A stretch of DNA of 41,115 nucleotides from JACQCV01 sp964639675 (GCA_964639675.1 CAZXEK010000046.1:1-41115), one strand, 5' to 3'; shown: positions 1 to 6,373, numbered from the stretch's first letter. Notes: a model not told the origin generated them from the sequence alone. Translations and numbers: made by a program.

Positions 1-132
1 AGATTTTTTGTATAATTTCTTTTTCTAATAATTACTTCCTGCCCTCGTGTTCTTCTGGCAGACCTCATCACGCTCGCCATGACATAGCCGTTTGGCGTAG
101 CCAGACCGAAGCCGATCTTCGGCGACCGAAGG
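1..132. other. Intergenic stretch downstream of tRNA-Ser
   Basis: No gene is supported here. A small hairpin (CTTCGG / CCGAAG, 117-131, 3-nt loop) begins 2 nt past the 3' end of the minus-strand tRNA-Ser and may belong to its 3' processing or termination signal. The segment from about 50 is richer in GC than most of the window. A TATAAT hexamer near position 10 could be a -10 box, but there is too little upstream sequence to judge it. Confidence 0.4.
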
Positions 133-219
133 CGGAGGAGGTGGGATTTGAACCCACGAGAGACTTTCATCCCTGCCGCGTTTCGAATGCGGTGCCTTCG
201 ACCACTCAGCCACTCCTCC
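133..219 (-). tRNA. tRNA-Ser(CGA)
   Basis: Read on the minus strand, this is an 87-nt class II tRNA. The acceptor stem pairs GGAGGAG with CTCCTCC, the discriminator base is G, there is a long variable arm, and the T loop reads GTTCAAATC. The anticodon loop TTCGAAA gives anticodon CGA, which reads UCG serine codons. The lowest anticodon-stem pair is A-C. CCA is not encoded (the next bases are CCT), so it must be added after transcription. Confidence 0.93.
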
Positions 220-268
220 TTATTTAATTAACCCCTAATAGTTTGCGCATAGTCTCGCTTCGTTCGAT

Positions 269-295
269 CTCAGCCACTCCTTCTTATTTATTTAA
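269..295 (-). repeat. Duplicated 5' fragment of tRNA-Ser
   Basis: This 27-bp stretch repeats 205-231, which covers the first 15 nt of tRNA-Ser plus its upstream flank, with about two mismatches. It looks like the remnant of a small duplication. It cannot form a tRNA. Confidence 0.6.
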
Positions 296-324
296 TTTTT
301 GAATATTAACAGTATTTTTGAACT

Positions 325-354
325 TTGACAATATTATTCTGCATACTATATACT
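325..354 (+). promoter_or_regulatory. Promoter upstream of the tRNA-Glu copies
   Basis: A perfect -35 box TTGACA (325-330) is followed after 18 nt by TATACT (349-354). Transcription would begin near 361, about 15 nt before the truncated tRNA-Glu copy. No comparable promoter is seen just before the complete copy at 572, so both may lie on one transcript. Confidence 0.6.
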
Positions 355-375
355 CGATACTACATACTCTTTATT

Positions 376-428
376 GGCCCTATCGTCTATCGGTTAGGAC
401 ACAAGCTTTTCAAGCTTGGAAGCAGGGT
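376..428 (+). pseudogene. Truncated tRNA-Glu copy (5' 53 nt)
   Basis: Positions 373-428 are identical to 569-624, the 5' flank and first 53 nt of the intact tRNA-Glu, 196 bp downstream. The acceptor 5' strand, D arm and anticodon arm (loop TTTTCAA, anticodon TTC) are intact. The T arm is lost. The sequence then continues into an unrelated hairpin, GCTAGGG / CCCTAGC with a 6-nt loop (432-451). A TAGGGTT lying 6 nt past the break could still pair with GGCCCTA, so a T-armless fold is conceivable, but a remnant is far more likely. The only clear promoter lies upstream of this broken copy. Confidence 0.75.
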
Positions 429-571
429 GAGGCTAGGGTTGGGCCCCTAGCAGCAAGACCTTTGATAATTTTTTAAGAGCGAGGCGAATTAAAAAATAGA
501 AAAGGTGTACAGTTCCCGTAGGGAAAGACTCCATGGAGTCGAACCCATTCTGTGGTATAGAGAAAAATATT

Positions 572-643
572 GGCCCTATCGTCTATCGGTTAGGACACAA
601 GCTTTTCAAGCTTGGAAGCAGGGTTCGACTCCCTGTAGGGTCA
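572..643 (+). tRNA. tRNA-Glu(TTC)
   Basis: A complete 72-nt tRNA. The acceptor stem pairs GGCCCTA with TAGGGTC (one G-U pair) and the discriminator is A. The anticodon stem CAAGC/GCTTG holds loop TTTTCAA (anticodon TTC), and the T arm contains GGGTTCGACTCCC. CCA is not encoded. Its first 53 nt are duplicated at 376, and a degraded copy of its last 25 nt lies at 1793-1817. Confidence 0.95.
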
Positions 644-1035
644 TCGCGAAGCGAGGAGCCTAAGCAAGCAAACTGCTTTGCTTGCGCCAGGGAGGAGAAA
701 GAAGTTTCGTTATCGAATGAGCGAGAGGCAGTAGTAGATGTACAAGCAGTTTTTGGTTCATCACACGGCGGTATAGAGATGAAAGCGCCAAGGTCTGCCG
801 TAATCGATGTTCGGGACCGCAATGGCTACCGTTTGTCTTAATTGCAATTGTATTAAGCTTAAGCAAAGAAGTAATAAGAGGAATTGAGTTTAACAAATAA
901 ACTTGATGACATATACGGCACATTAGATGATACGTAGAAGAAATTAAGGCAGTACAATAATGATTATGATGACAACAGGCATTTATAGAACGTGCGAAGC
1001 ATTTTTATAGATATTATTTCTTATCTTCTGTCTTT
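644..1035. other. Gene-free stretch after tRNA-Glu
   Basis: No credible gene was found. Open frames here run through the tRNA or lack start signals and family resemblance. A 9-bp hairpin (GCAAGCAAA / TTTGCTTGC, loop CTGC) occupies 664-685. Motifs of the type CGAAGCGAG (646-655) and GAGCGAGAGG (719-728) recur in other tRNA-flanking spacers of this window. The part from 840 to 1035 is AT-rich and featureless. Confidence 0.4.
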
Positions 1036-1077
1036 TAAAAAAAAGAAAACCCCAACCACTCTTGCGAATGGCTGGGG
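1036..1077 (-). terminator. Rho-independent terminator of the GC-rich small gene
   Basis: On the minus strand the hairpin CCCCAGCCA / TGGTTGGGG (one mismatch, 10-nt loop) is followed by TTTTCTTTTTTTT. It lies about 20 nt past the stop codon of the gene ending at 1099. Confidence 0.8.
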
Positions 1078-1098
1078 TGGCAGAATCCCACTAGGGAT

Positions 1099-1449
1099 CT
1101 ACCAGGACGGCTGCGGGCGGTAGCGATCGCGGTTCTGCCACGAATCGTGCTTGCCGTGCCGCGTAAGGGGTAACACCTTCGTCTGCGTGATCTCGATGAT
1201 CAGCAGGGTCGGGTATTCGATGTAGGTTTCCTCACGCAGGATGGACGCGAGAGACTTCGCGCGCCCGAGCGTGGTGAACCAATGCTGGTGAGGCCTCAGG
1301 AAGATCGCTTTTGCCATCTCGACGGCTTCTGGCGAATCATCCTGGAGGTCCTCGGCAGCCTGCACGACCTCCGTGGCATACATCATCTGCGGCCGTTCAG
1401 CCGTCCCGAAGTTGTACACGGCGATGACCATGGTGGTATCTTCACTCAT
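1099..1449 (-). CDS. Hypothetical 116-aa protein, GC-rich
   Basis: I do not recognise this family. The ATG at 1449 is chosen because AGGAGGAGG sits 7 nt upstream (1457-1465). An upstream TTG at 1470 would put that SD inside the gene. The protein starts MSEDTTMVIAVYNFG, has an acidic middle (EDLQDDSPEAVEMA) and a basic end (RHGKHDSWQNRDRYRPQ). It has no signal peptide or membrane segment, so it is probably a small soluble cytoplasmic protein. The gene is close to 60% GC by eye against roughly 40% for its surroundings, and codon use differs accordingly. It has its own promoter (1580-1608), a leader of about 124 nt with a long hairpin, and a terminator, and is therefore a free-standing transcription unit. 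It lies between tRNA-Glu and a degraded tRNA-Glu 3' end, which suggests it was acquired. Confidence 0.7.
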   Translation of the reverse strand: MSEDTTMVIAVYNFGTAERPQMMYATEVVQAAEDLQDDSPEAVEMAKAIFLRPHQHWFTTLGRAKSLASILREETYIEYPTLLIIEITQTKVLPLTRHGKHDSWQNRDRYRPQPSW

Positions 1450-1501
1450 GAGGTGACCTCCTCCTGCCAAAGCAGGATGAACGTAATCACCGGAGCCTCG
1501 G

Positions 1502-1555
1502 TCGAAGCTCCAGAATAAAGAGATTTACTTAAACATCCTTATTCTGAAGCTTCGA
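1502..1555 (-). promoter_or_regulatory. Long hairpin in the 5' leader of the GC-rich gene
   Basis: Arms 1502-1518 and 1539-1555 pair over 17 bp with one mismatch around a 20-nt loop. The hairpin lies in the predicted leader between the promoter (1580-1608) and the SD (1457-1465). It lacks a U tract on the transcribed strand. It could be an RNA control element or stabiliser, or simply a repeat remnant. Confidence 0.5.
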
Positions 1556-1579
1556 GCCCTATTTCAATATTCTGGTGAA

Positions 1580-1608
1580 AGAATAGCATACTGAATTGTA
1601 AATGTCAA
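1580..1608 (-). promoter_or_regulatory. Promoter of the GC-rich small gene
   Basis: On the minus strand TTGACA (1608-1603), 17 nt, then TATTCT (1585-1580) preceded by TGC, an extended -10. The start point would be near 1573. Confidence 0.7.
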
Positions 1609-1792
1609 CACCGCCCTTCGAAGCGATGTACTCTCTTCTGGCATGCCAGTTGTCCCAGTGTGTACGTTTCCTTTTATACTCATTATTTCTTTGTTCTCAT
1701 CGGGGGTACGAAATCTCCTTGGCTGAGAATTCTCAGTAGGCTTAGGATATCGAACGAGCGAAGCAAAATGAGATCGAAACTTACCTGCACCC

Positions 1793-1817
1793 GTAGGGCG
1801 AGACTTCCTGTAGGGTC
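1793..1817 (+). repeat. Degenerate tRNA-Glu 3' end
   Basis: This segment matches 20 of 25 positions with the T arm and acceptor 3' strand of tRNA-Glu (618-642), including an exact CCTGTAGGGTC. Only this portion is present. It may be an old attachment-site-like remnant or an eroded tRNA copy. A wobble hairpin, TTTGGGAGC / GCTTCCAAA with loop TGA, follows at 1819-1839. Confidence 0.45.
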
Positions 1818-1898
1818 GTTTGGGAGCTGAGCTTCCAAAAAGGCCATATACATATTTCATTCCTTAAAATCAAAGAGCGGTCTGATATACTTGGGAAA

Positions 1899-2065
1899 AT
1901 GCCTATTCAGGGGATCGTTTTCGACCAGCATAATAAGATCGTCCTTGTAGCAAAGAAGGGAAGCGGTTTTTATTTTAGCTGAGGTAAAACCGTGACATAA
2001 AAATCATCGTTCTGATTGCCTCAACGCTGCGGAGAAAATCAGAAGAGGTAAAATCACCTATCTAA
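1899..2065 (+). pseudogene. Probable NUDIX hydrolase remnant
   Basis: The ATG at 1899 opens MPIQGIVFDQHNKIVLVAKK followed by GSGFYFS, then an in-frame TGA (1980) and GKTVT. This resembles the first strands of a NUDIX domain leading to the GGK motif. In another frame the DNA just before 2065 gives TLRRKSEEVKSPI, close to the RRE-x-x-EE helix of the NUDIX box. The two pieces lie in different frames and stop codons interrupt them, so no functional protein is expected. The call is by resemblance only. If wrong, this is plain intergenic sequence. Confidence 0.33.
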
Positions 2066-2094
2066 CCTTTACTGAATTTTGCACTGCAGGATAA

Positions 2095-2116
2095 GGAAAA
2101 ACCGCCGATTGGCGGC
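2095..2116 (-). terminator. Terminator of the first S41 protease gene
   Basis: On the minus strand the hairpin GCCGCC / GGCGGT is followed by TTTTTCC. It lies about 18 nt past the stop codon at 2134. Confidence 0.75.
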
Positions 2117-2133
2117 TGTTGTGGTTTGGAGGC

Positions 2134-3171
2134 TTATTTAATTTTTCTTGAAACATTGGATCGCAAAAGTTTTACGGCCATATTCAGTTGTGCATCATAG
2201 GGCTCTTCATCGTCTTGGCTCCTCGTGTCTTTAATTTTAATGTCTGGCTCTAACCCCTTACCATGGATGGATATACCCTTGGGAGTAAGCCAATTACCAG
2301 CAGTTACCTTAGAGATTCCGAAAGTAGAATTAGTAAGACTTTGATATATGCCCTTACCAAAACTTCTTTCACCGACCAATTTTGCTCGACCCAAATCACG
2401 CAAAGCTCCTGCCATAATTTCAGAAGCGGAAGCACTCTTTCTGTTAATTAGAACTACGATTGGCAATGACCGGAGAAACTCGAATCCTTCCGGAGGGTCG
2501 TTCTGTTGTCTCCATGGATATCCATAGTTTATTGATGAATATTTATCGTACGGAGCTTCTACGTATGGTTTAAATTTTACAGCAATCTCTCCCGGTTTAA
2601 CTAGATACAGTAATATGTCTGCAACTACTCCTACCAACCCTCCAGGATTATTTCTAAGATCAATCACAAGACCTCTTGGTTTGAAGGTAATTAGATGATT
2701 TATAACGCGATCAAATTGCTTGTTTGCGATGTTACAAAGTTTAGATATACGTATATAGGCAAATTTATTTTTAAGCGGTCTCCATCTCACAACTATTTTT
2801 TCAGCCGTTTTTCCATTTCCGATGTTATCTTCGCCGTTCAAGAAAGAGAGAAATTCCTCTTCCTCATCTTTGGGAATAAATAATGAATATTTATCTCCCG
2901 TACCGTATTTTAGTGCACCTTGCAATGCACCGGTCATGAGTTTTTTGGAATCAAGCGTACCGGCTCTTCGGTAGTTATTTTCAATTTCGGATAGGGTTGT
3001 TATAAATTCTCTAAAATAAAGATCCCTTACGGCTTCTATCTCTATGGGGGTTAAATCCCGCATGAGTAACGTTTTAGGTGGCAACATCAACTCTTTGACA
3101 ATTTCTGGATTGGGTGCGATCAAGGAGATGATGGATGTAAAAATAGTAGCCAAAATTTGATTGACGTCCAT
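2134..3171 (-). CDS. S41-family serine protease without PDZ domain
   Basis: A 345-residue member of peptidase family S41 (C-terminal processing/tail-specific protease). The catalytic core is complete: the IDLRNNPGG strand-turn (about 170-178), Ser248 in SASASEIMAGAL, Lys273 in GERSFGKG and Gln277, giving a Ser-Lys-Gln triad with the 25-residue Ser-Lys spacing seen in Prc and CtpB. The PDZ domain that normally precedes the core is missing. A short acidic linker (DEEEEF) joins a helical N-terminal part directly to the core. The N terminus has a hydrophobic run (ILATIFTSIISLIA) without positive charge, so export is uncertain. The ATG at 3171 is preferred, with GAGGAG 11 nt upstream; GTG at 3183 would overlap that SD. 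It is divergent from, and paralogous to, the gene at 3361. Substrate unknown. Confidence 0.85.
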   Translation of the reverse strand: MDVNQILATIFTSIISLIAPNPEIVKELMLPPKTLLMRDLTPIEIEAVRDLYFREFITTLSEIENNYRRAGTLDSKKLMTGALQGALKYGTGDKYSLFIPKDEEEEFLSFLNGEDNIGNGKTAEKIVVRWRPLKNKFAYIRISKLCNIANKQFDRVINHLITFKPRGLVIDLRNNPGGLVGVVADILLYLVKPGEIAVKFKPYVEAPYDKYSSINYGYPWRQQNDPPEGFEFLRSLPIVVLINRKSASASEIMAGALRDLGRAKLVGERSFGKGIYQSLTNSTFGISKVTAGNWLTPKGISIHGKGLEPDIKIKDTRSQDDEEPYDAQLNMAVKLLRSNVSRKIK

Positions 3172-3360
3172 TTTGGTTATCACTCCTCGGTGAAGTCAGG
3201 TAGTTATTTTTTAAAAGAACTTATTTATTAGACACTACATTAAATGTAAAATTTCTTCAAGGTTCAGTCATAAACTTATACACTTTACACTGCTTATCAT
3301 CCAGTTCAGAATTAGGTGAGACAAAGATTTTTGACATTACACAAAGAGGAGGATGACGTT

Positions 3361-4380
3361 GTGAAGGCAGACTACGTTTTTGTGGCTTTAGCTGTCTCTT
3401 TATTTTTTTTTGTTACAGTTAGTTCTAGTTTTGCGAAAGACTTTTCAGTTTCGACCGCGAGTGTTTCCTCATTTACCTTTAATAATTTGACCACAATAGA
3501 ACTGGAAACAGTGAGGGATTCAAACTTCCGGCATTTCATAAAAGCCCTGGCTGACGTAGAGGATAACTATCGTAGAGCAGGAACTCTTAATACCAAGAAG
3601 ATATTTATTAGTGCTCTTAAGGGGATATTGGAGTATGGTACCGGAGATGATTACGCGGAGTTTGTTCCAGAAGATGAAAATGATAAACATACCGACAGGA
3701 AGATTAAGGGGATTAAGACCACCAAAGATGGAGAAGTTATTGAGAAAGTCACCGTGGATTCGAAAATCATTGAGGAGAATCTTGCCTATATATCTATTAC
3801 TGAGTTTCGCGAGTCAACGATCGGGCAGTTTGATAAAGCTATGACCAAGATCCTGATTTCAAAACCAGACGGTATGATTATTGACCTTCGAGATAATTCT
3901 GGCGGTATGATAAACGTGGTCTCCGATATGCTACTATATCTAGTTCCACCAGAGACGACTGTAGTTAGATTTCATGAGTATAGCAAGCTTCCATATTCTG
4001 AAAATGCAGAAAGTGATGATGAGTATAGAAAAGAAAAAAACATATTACCGTTGAAGGGCATTGAATTCTTTCGTCAGATTCCTCTAGTTATTTTGATAAA
4101 CAGATCGACAGCTTCAGCTTCTGAAATTATGGCAGGAGCTTTGCGTGATTTGGGTCGAGCAAAATTGATCGGTGAAAAAAGTTTTGGTAAGGGTGTATAC
4201 CAGACCGAGATCCAATCCTTTTTTGGGAGATCTTGGATTACGGCAGGGGGCTGGTTTACTCCTAGGGGCATATCTGTCAGTGGTAAGGGACTGAAACCGG
4301 ACTTTAAAGTCGATCATAAGAGGGCCATGGCCGAAGCAATTAGGGTTTTGAGATTAGAAATTAATGTTGGGATACGGTAA
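3361..4380 (+). CDS. Secreted S41-family serine protease without PDZ domain
   Basis: A 339-residue S41 protease paralogous to its divergent neighbour. The GTG at 3361 is chosen because GAGGAGG (3346-3352) lies 8 nt upstream and because it yields a classic signal peptide: MK, hydrophobic residues 5-20, then SSSFA with cleavage expected after Ala25. Catalytic residues are Ser252 (TASASEIMAGAL), Lys277 (KSFGKG) and Gln281; IDLRDNSGG is the conserved turn near 174-182. The PDZ domain is absent, replaced by a charged linker (about 103-134). The mature enzyme should act outside the membrane. A 90-bp patch around the active site is about 93% identical in DNA to the paralogue, more than the rest appears to be. 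The pair may process the same or related exported proteins (inference). Confidence 0.87.
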   Translation: MKADYVFVALAVSLFFFVTVSSSFAKDFSVSTASVSSFTFNNLTTIELETVRDSNFRHFIKALADVEDNYRRAGTLNTKKIFISALKGILEYGTGDDYAEFVPEDENDKHTDRKIKGIKTTKDGEVIEKVTVDSKIIEENLAYISITEFRESTIGQFDKAMTKILISKPDGMIIDLRDNSGGMINVVSDMLLYLVPPETTVVRFHEYSKLPYSENAESDDEYRKEKNILPLKGIEFFRQIPLVILINRSTASASEIMAGALRDLGRAKLIGEKSFGKGVYQTEIQSFFGRSWITAGGWFTPRGISVSGKGLKPDFKVDHKRAMAEAIRVLRLEINVGIR

Positions 4381-4396
4381 TTTTATTAAAAAATAA

Positions 4397-4421
4397 GGGC
4401 CTCTCAATTGGAGGCCCCTTT
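4397..4421. terminator. Bidirectional terminator between convergent genes
   Basis: A perfect 7-bp stem GGGCCTC / GAGGCCC with a 7-nt loop. The plus strand continues CTTT and the minus strand TTATTTTTTAA. It separates the S41 gene ending at 4380 from the gene ending at 4425. Confidence 0.8.
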
Positions 4422-4424
4422 GCG

Positions 4425-4994
4425 TTAAGATCTTTTCTGTGTCCCAAGAATGATCAGATCTTTTGGCGTTAGATTACGCTCTAGGGAGAAACTACCCCAG
4501 TCACACTTCTTCTCTTTAAAGTGGATATATCGGACACAAAGTCCTTCTCTTACTGAGTAGATTGTTCCGAAGAATAGGACTGTCTTACTGAGATATTCCC
4601 TTGGAATGAAGCCTGGTTTTTCAAGCCATAGATCAAGAAGATTCGCCCCAATGACAGGTTTGTCATTGAGTTCAACTCGAAGGTCATTACCAGAAATGGG
4701 TTTGCCCTGTCTTTGCTTTAGGGATAGGTGAGTTTGAAGATTAATCTGGTTAATGTCCCACTCACCTTTAAGGCGGGTCTCAATCTGATCTTGATCTCTT
4801 ATTGTCCAGCCTGGAGGTATTATGGGTAATGAGTCGAAATCAATTAACTGTTTACTGTGTTTGACATACTCCCGATTTAGCCCGGTTAAAATTTTTTTTA
4901 TACTTTTTACACGGTGGATACGGCCGGCTCTGAGACCCTCTTCTGTCTGCTTCATTAGATGAAGAATCTCGTTTAGTTCATGATCACTTATCAC
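4425..4994 (-). CDS. Hypothetical protein of a family recurrent in CPR genomes
   Basis: A 189-residue soluble protein with no signal peptide or membrane helix. The N-terminal 50 residues are charged and helical. The middle has PIIPPGWT, and the C-terminal third has NLLDLWLEKPGFIPREY, then VLFFGTIY and VRYIHF. From memory, this order (PPGW, a LLD...P..IP segment, then FFGTIY followed by VRY) recurs in uncharacterised Parcubacteria proteins; no function is known to me. The start is GTG at 4994, with an AAGGGG stretch about 12 nt upstream as a weak SD. The gene converges on the S41 gene and shares its terminator. The 5' region (4995-5117) is AT-rich intergenic sequence without a clear promoter. 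Confidence 0.7.
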   Translation of the reverse strand: MISDHELNEILHLMKQTEEGLRAGRIHRVKSIKKILTGLNREYVKHSKQLIDFDSLPIIPPGWTIRDQDQIETRLKGEWDINQINLQTHLSLKQRQGKPISGNDLRVELNDKPVIGANLLDLWLEKPGFIPREYLSKTVLFFGTIYSVREGLCVRYIHFKEKKCDWGSFSLERNLTPKDLIILGTQKRS

Positions 4995-5117
4995 TATTTT
5001 TTTTAGCCCCTTTCTGTTAATTATCTGCGGGAGCCAGTATGATTGATTTGTTTCAAAGAACGGACATAATGTCTGGTTGCAATGTACTAAAATTTGTGGT
5101 AATTGTCAAAATTATTG

Positions 5118-5145
5118 TTGACAGTATCTAGTGTCTCTGTATAAC
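5118..5145 (+). promoter_or_regulatory. Promoter of the QueF-like gene
   Basis: TTGACA (5118-5123), 16 nt, then TATAAC (5140-5145). The start point would be near 5152, giving a leader of about 37 nt that carries the SD at 5170. This is a conventional leadered gene, unlike most core genes here. Confidence 0.7.
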
Positions 5146-5188
5146 ATTGACTAGGTTCTTTGATTAACTGGAGGTGGCGTAGGGATGG

Positions 5189-5617
5189 GTGAAGTTTTTT
5201 ATGACATCTAAAAAAGTATGGAGTGATATTTCGATTTTAATTTCACTTCCTAATCCTTCAACGCAAGGCTATGAGATTAAAATAAAGACCCCGGAGATCA
5301 CCTTTCTTGGAGTTTTAAATCAACCAGATTTCGCTGATGCCTTTATAACTTTTTATCCCAATCAAACTATTATAGAACTAAGATCGCTGAAGCTATATTT
5401 CCAGCAATTTCGAGAAAAAGTAATTTCTTACGAACGATTGATAAATGTCATTTTTGAAGACCTAATCTCTGTCTATGCACCGACACGTCTTAGGGTGGTG
5501 ATGACCTTATCACCTCGAGGGGGAATTAGTTCCAAGCTTACGATTGATTCCGATTGGTCAATAAGGGGTGGAGAGGAAAAGTTCAAAGATTGGATTGGTC
5601 AACGAGACGAATGGTGA
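5189..5617 (+). CDS. QueF-like T-fold protein lacking the catalytic cysteine
   Basis: A 142-residue protein resembling QueF (NADPH-dependent 7-cyano-7-deazaguanine reductase). The QueF signature is clear as ELRSLKLY (63-70); NQPDFA (44-49) matches the GQPDFA of QueF, and SPRGGIS (108-114) matches FTPRGGIS. The nucleophilic Cys of the SLCP segment is replaced by Gly41 (FLGV), and the protein has no cysteine at all. The catalytic His aligns with Tyr81, while Asp47 and the substrate-binding Glu (Glu82) remain. Nitrile reduction by the known thioimide mechanism should therefore be impossible, although purine or pterin binding may persist. It could be a binding protein or a new T-fold enzyme. The GTG at 5189 is 11 nt from GGAGGTGG (5170-5177); ATG at 5201 is the alternative. 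Own promoter and terminator. Confidence 0.72.
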   Translation: MKFFMTSKKVWSDISILISLPNPSTQGYEIKIKTPEITFLGVLNQPDFADAFITFYPNQTIIELRSLKLYFQQFREKVISYERLINVIFEDLISVYAPTRLRVVMTLSPRGGISSKLTIDSDWSIRGGEEKFKDWIGQRDEW

Positions 5618-5622
5618 TAGAC

Positions 5623-5650
5623 AACCCCGATAATTATCGGGGTTATTTTA
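5623..5650 (+). terminator. Terminator of the QueF-like gene
   Basis: AACCCCGAT / ATCGGGGTT, a 9-bp perfect stem with loop AATT (5623-5644), then ATTTTA. Its core CCCCGATAAT closely resembles the terminator at 13520. Confidence 0.85.
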
Positions 5651-6373
5651 TATCGAAACTCCGAAGATGTTTTTTATTAGACCACCGACAAGGAAAGCGG
5701 CCGAGGCAGCCAGACCACCAACCAAAAGCATTTCTAATCCAGATCGGAACCACCTTTGACCGGTGATAATTGTTCGCAGAGCGCCCACCATGAAGAGTGC
5801 AAAGGCTGTGGCAATTAGGGAGATAGCAAATTGAGATTCGGTTTTGAAGAAAAGCATATATGGAATAAGTGGCAGGAGCCCTGCCAGTACAAAAGCAGTA
5901 GTCGTGATAACTCCATGGTTTGCCGGAGATTCAAGCTTGCCTTCAACAATACCCAACTCTTCGAGCATCATTAGATCAACCCAGCGTTTCTTATTGCCAG
6001 TGACCGCATTTAAGATTTCAGCCATTCTCGATTCCGGAATTCCCCAACGTTTTAAAATAACCACAACTTCTTTTTTTTCTTGCTCTGGAAATTGCTCAAT
6101 CTCTTTTTCTTCTCTTTTACGTTCTGCCTTCTGATAGTCTAGCTTTGATTTGATTGCCAAGTAATTTGAGAATCCCATAGATATACCATCGGCAATGAGG
6201 GTTGCCACCCCTAAAATTACTACAAGATTTGGGGGGAGTCCAGCTCCAGCGCTACCTGCGATTACGGCGAAGGTTGTGACAATACCATCATTAGCACCAT
6301 AGACAACATCACCTATATATAAACCGCGTTCAGTCTGGTGATTTTTTTCGGAGTGGATAAGATTCTCTTGCAT
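5648..6373 (-). CDS. VIT1/CCC1-family iron/manganese transporter
   Basis: A 241-residue membrane protein of the vacuolar iron transporter (VIT1/CCC1) family. The family-typical start is present (GDVVYGANDGIVTTFAVIAG, about 22-41), followed by a second helix with ADGISMGFSNYLA. A charged cytoplasmic segment rich in Glu and Lys (about 75-120, EREEKEIEQFPEQEKKE-like) matches the metal-binding domain of this family. Three more helices follow (about 160-185, 187-205, 215-235). It probably moves Fe(II) or Mn(II) across the membrane by proton exchange. In bacteria the direction is most often export or detoxification (inference). Starts at ATG 6373 with no good SD. Length is normal. Its end lies 30 nt from the QueF-like stop, so the two genes converge around that terminator. 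Confidence 0.85.
   Translation of the reverse strand: MQENLIHSEKNHQTERGLYIGDVVYGANDGIVTTFAVIAGSAGAGLPPNLVVILGVATLIADGISMGFSNYLAIKSKLDYQKAERKREEKEIEQFPEQEKKEVVVILKRWGIPESRMAEILNAVTGNKKRWVDLMMLEELGIVEGKLESPANHGVITTTAFVLAGLLPLIPYMLFFKTESQFAISLIATAFALFMVGALRTIITGQRWFRSGLEMLLVGGLAASAAFLVGGLIKNIFGVSI

Noticed and set aside
533..841. Open frame of 102 codons on the plus strand
   Set aside because: It runs straight through the intact tRNA-Glu gene, has no SD or promoter, and its product has no family-like pattern.
583..923. Minus-strand open frames opposite tRNA-Glu and its 3' flank
   Set aside because: They overlap the tRNA or lack start signals. Composition follows the tRNA and repeat sequence rather than codon use.
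644..1035. tmRNA, RNase P RNA or 6S RNA in the gene-free stretch
   Set aside because: None of the hallmark motifs (tmRNA tag and tRNA-like ends, RNase P core GAAAGTCC-type sequence) could be found.
1564..1860. Open frame of 98 codons on the minus strand
   Set aside because: It overlaps the clear promoter at 1580-1608 and the tRNA-Glu remnant. No SD is present, and the translated sequence is low in order and unlike known families.
1899..1982. UGA read as an amino acid (recoded genetic code)
   Set aside because: TGA is the genuine stop of serS, dus, the QueF-like gene and the gene at 27916, so the TGA in the NUDIX-like remnant is better explained by decay.
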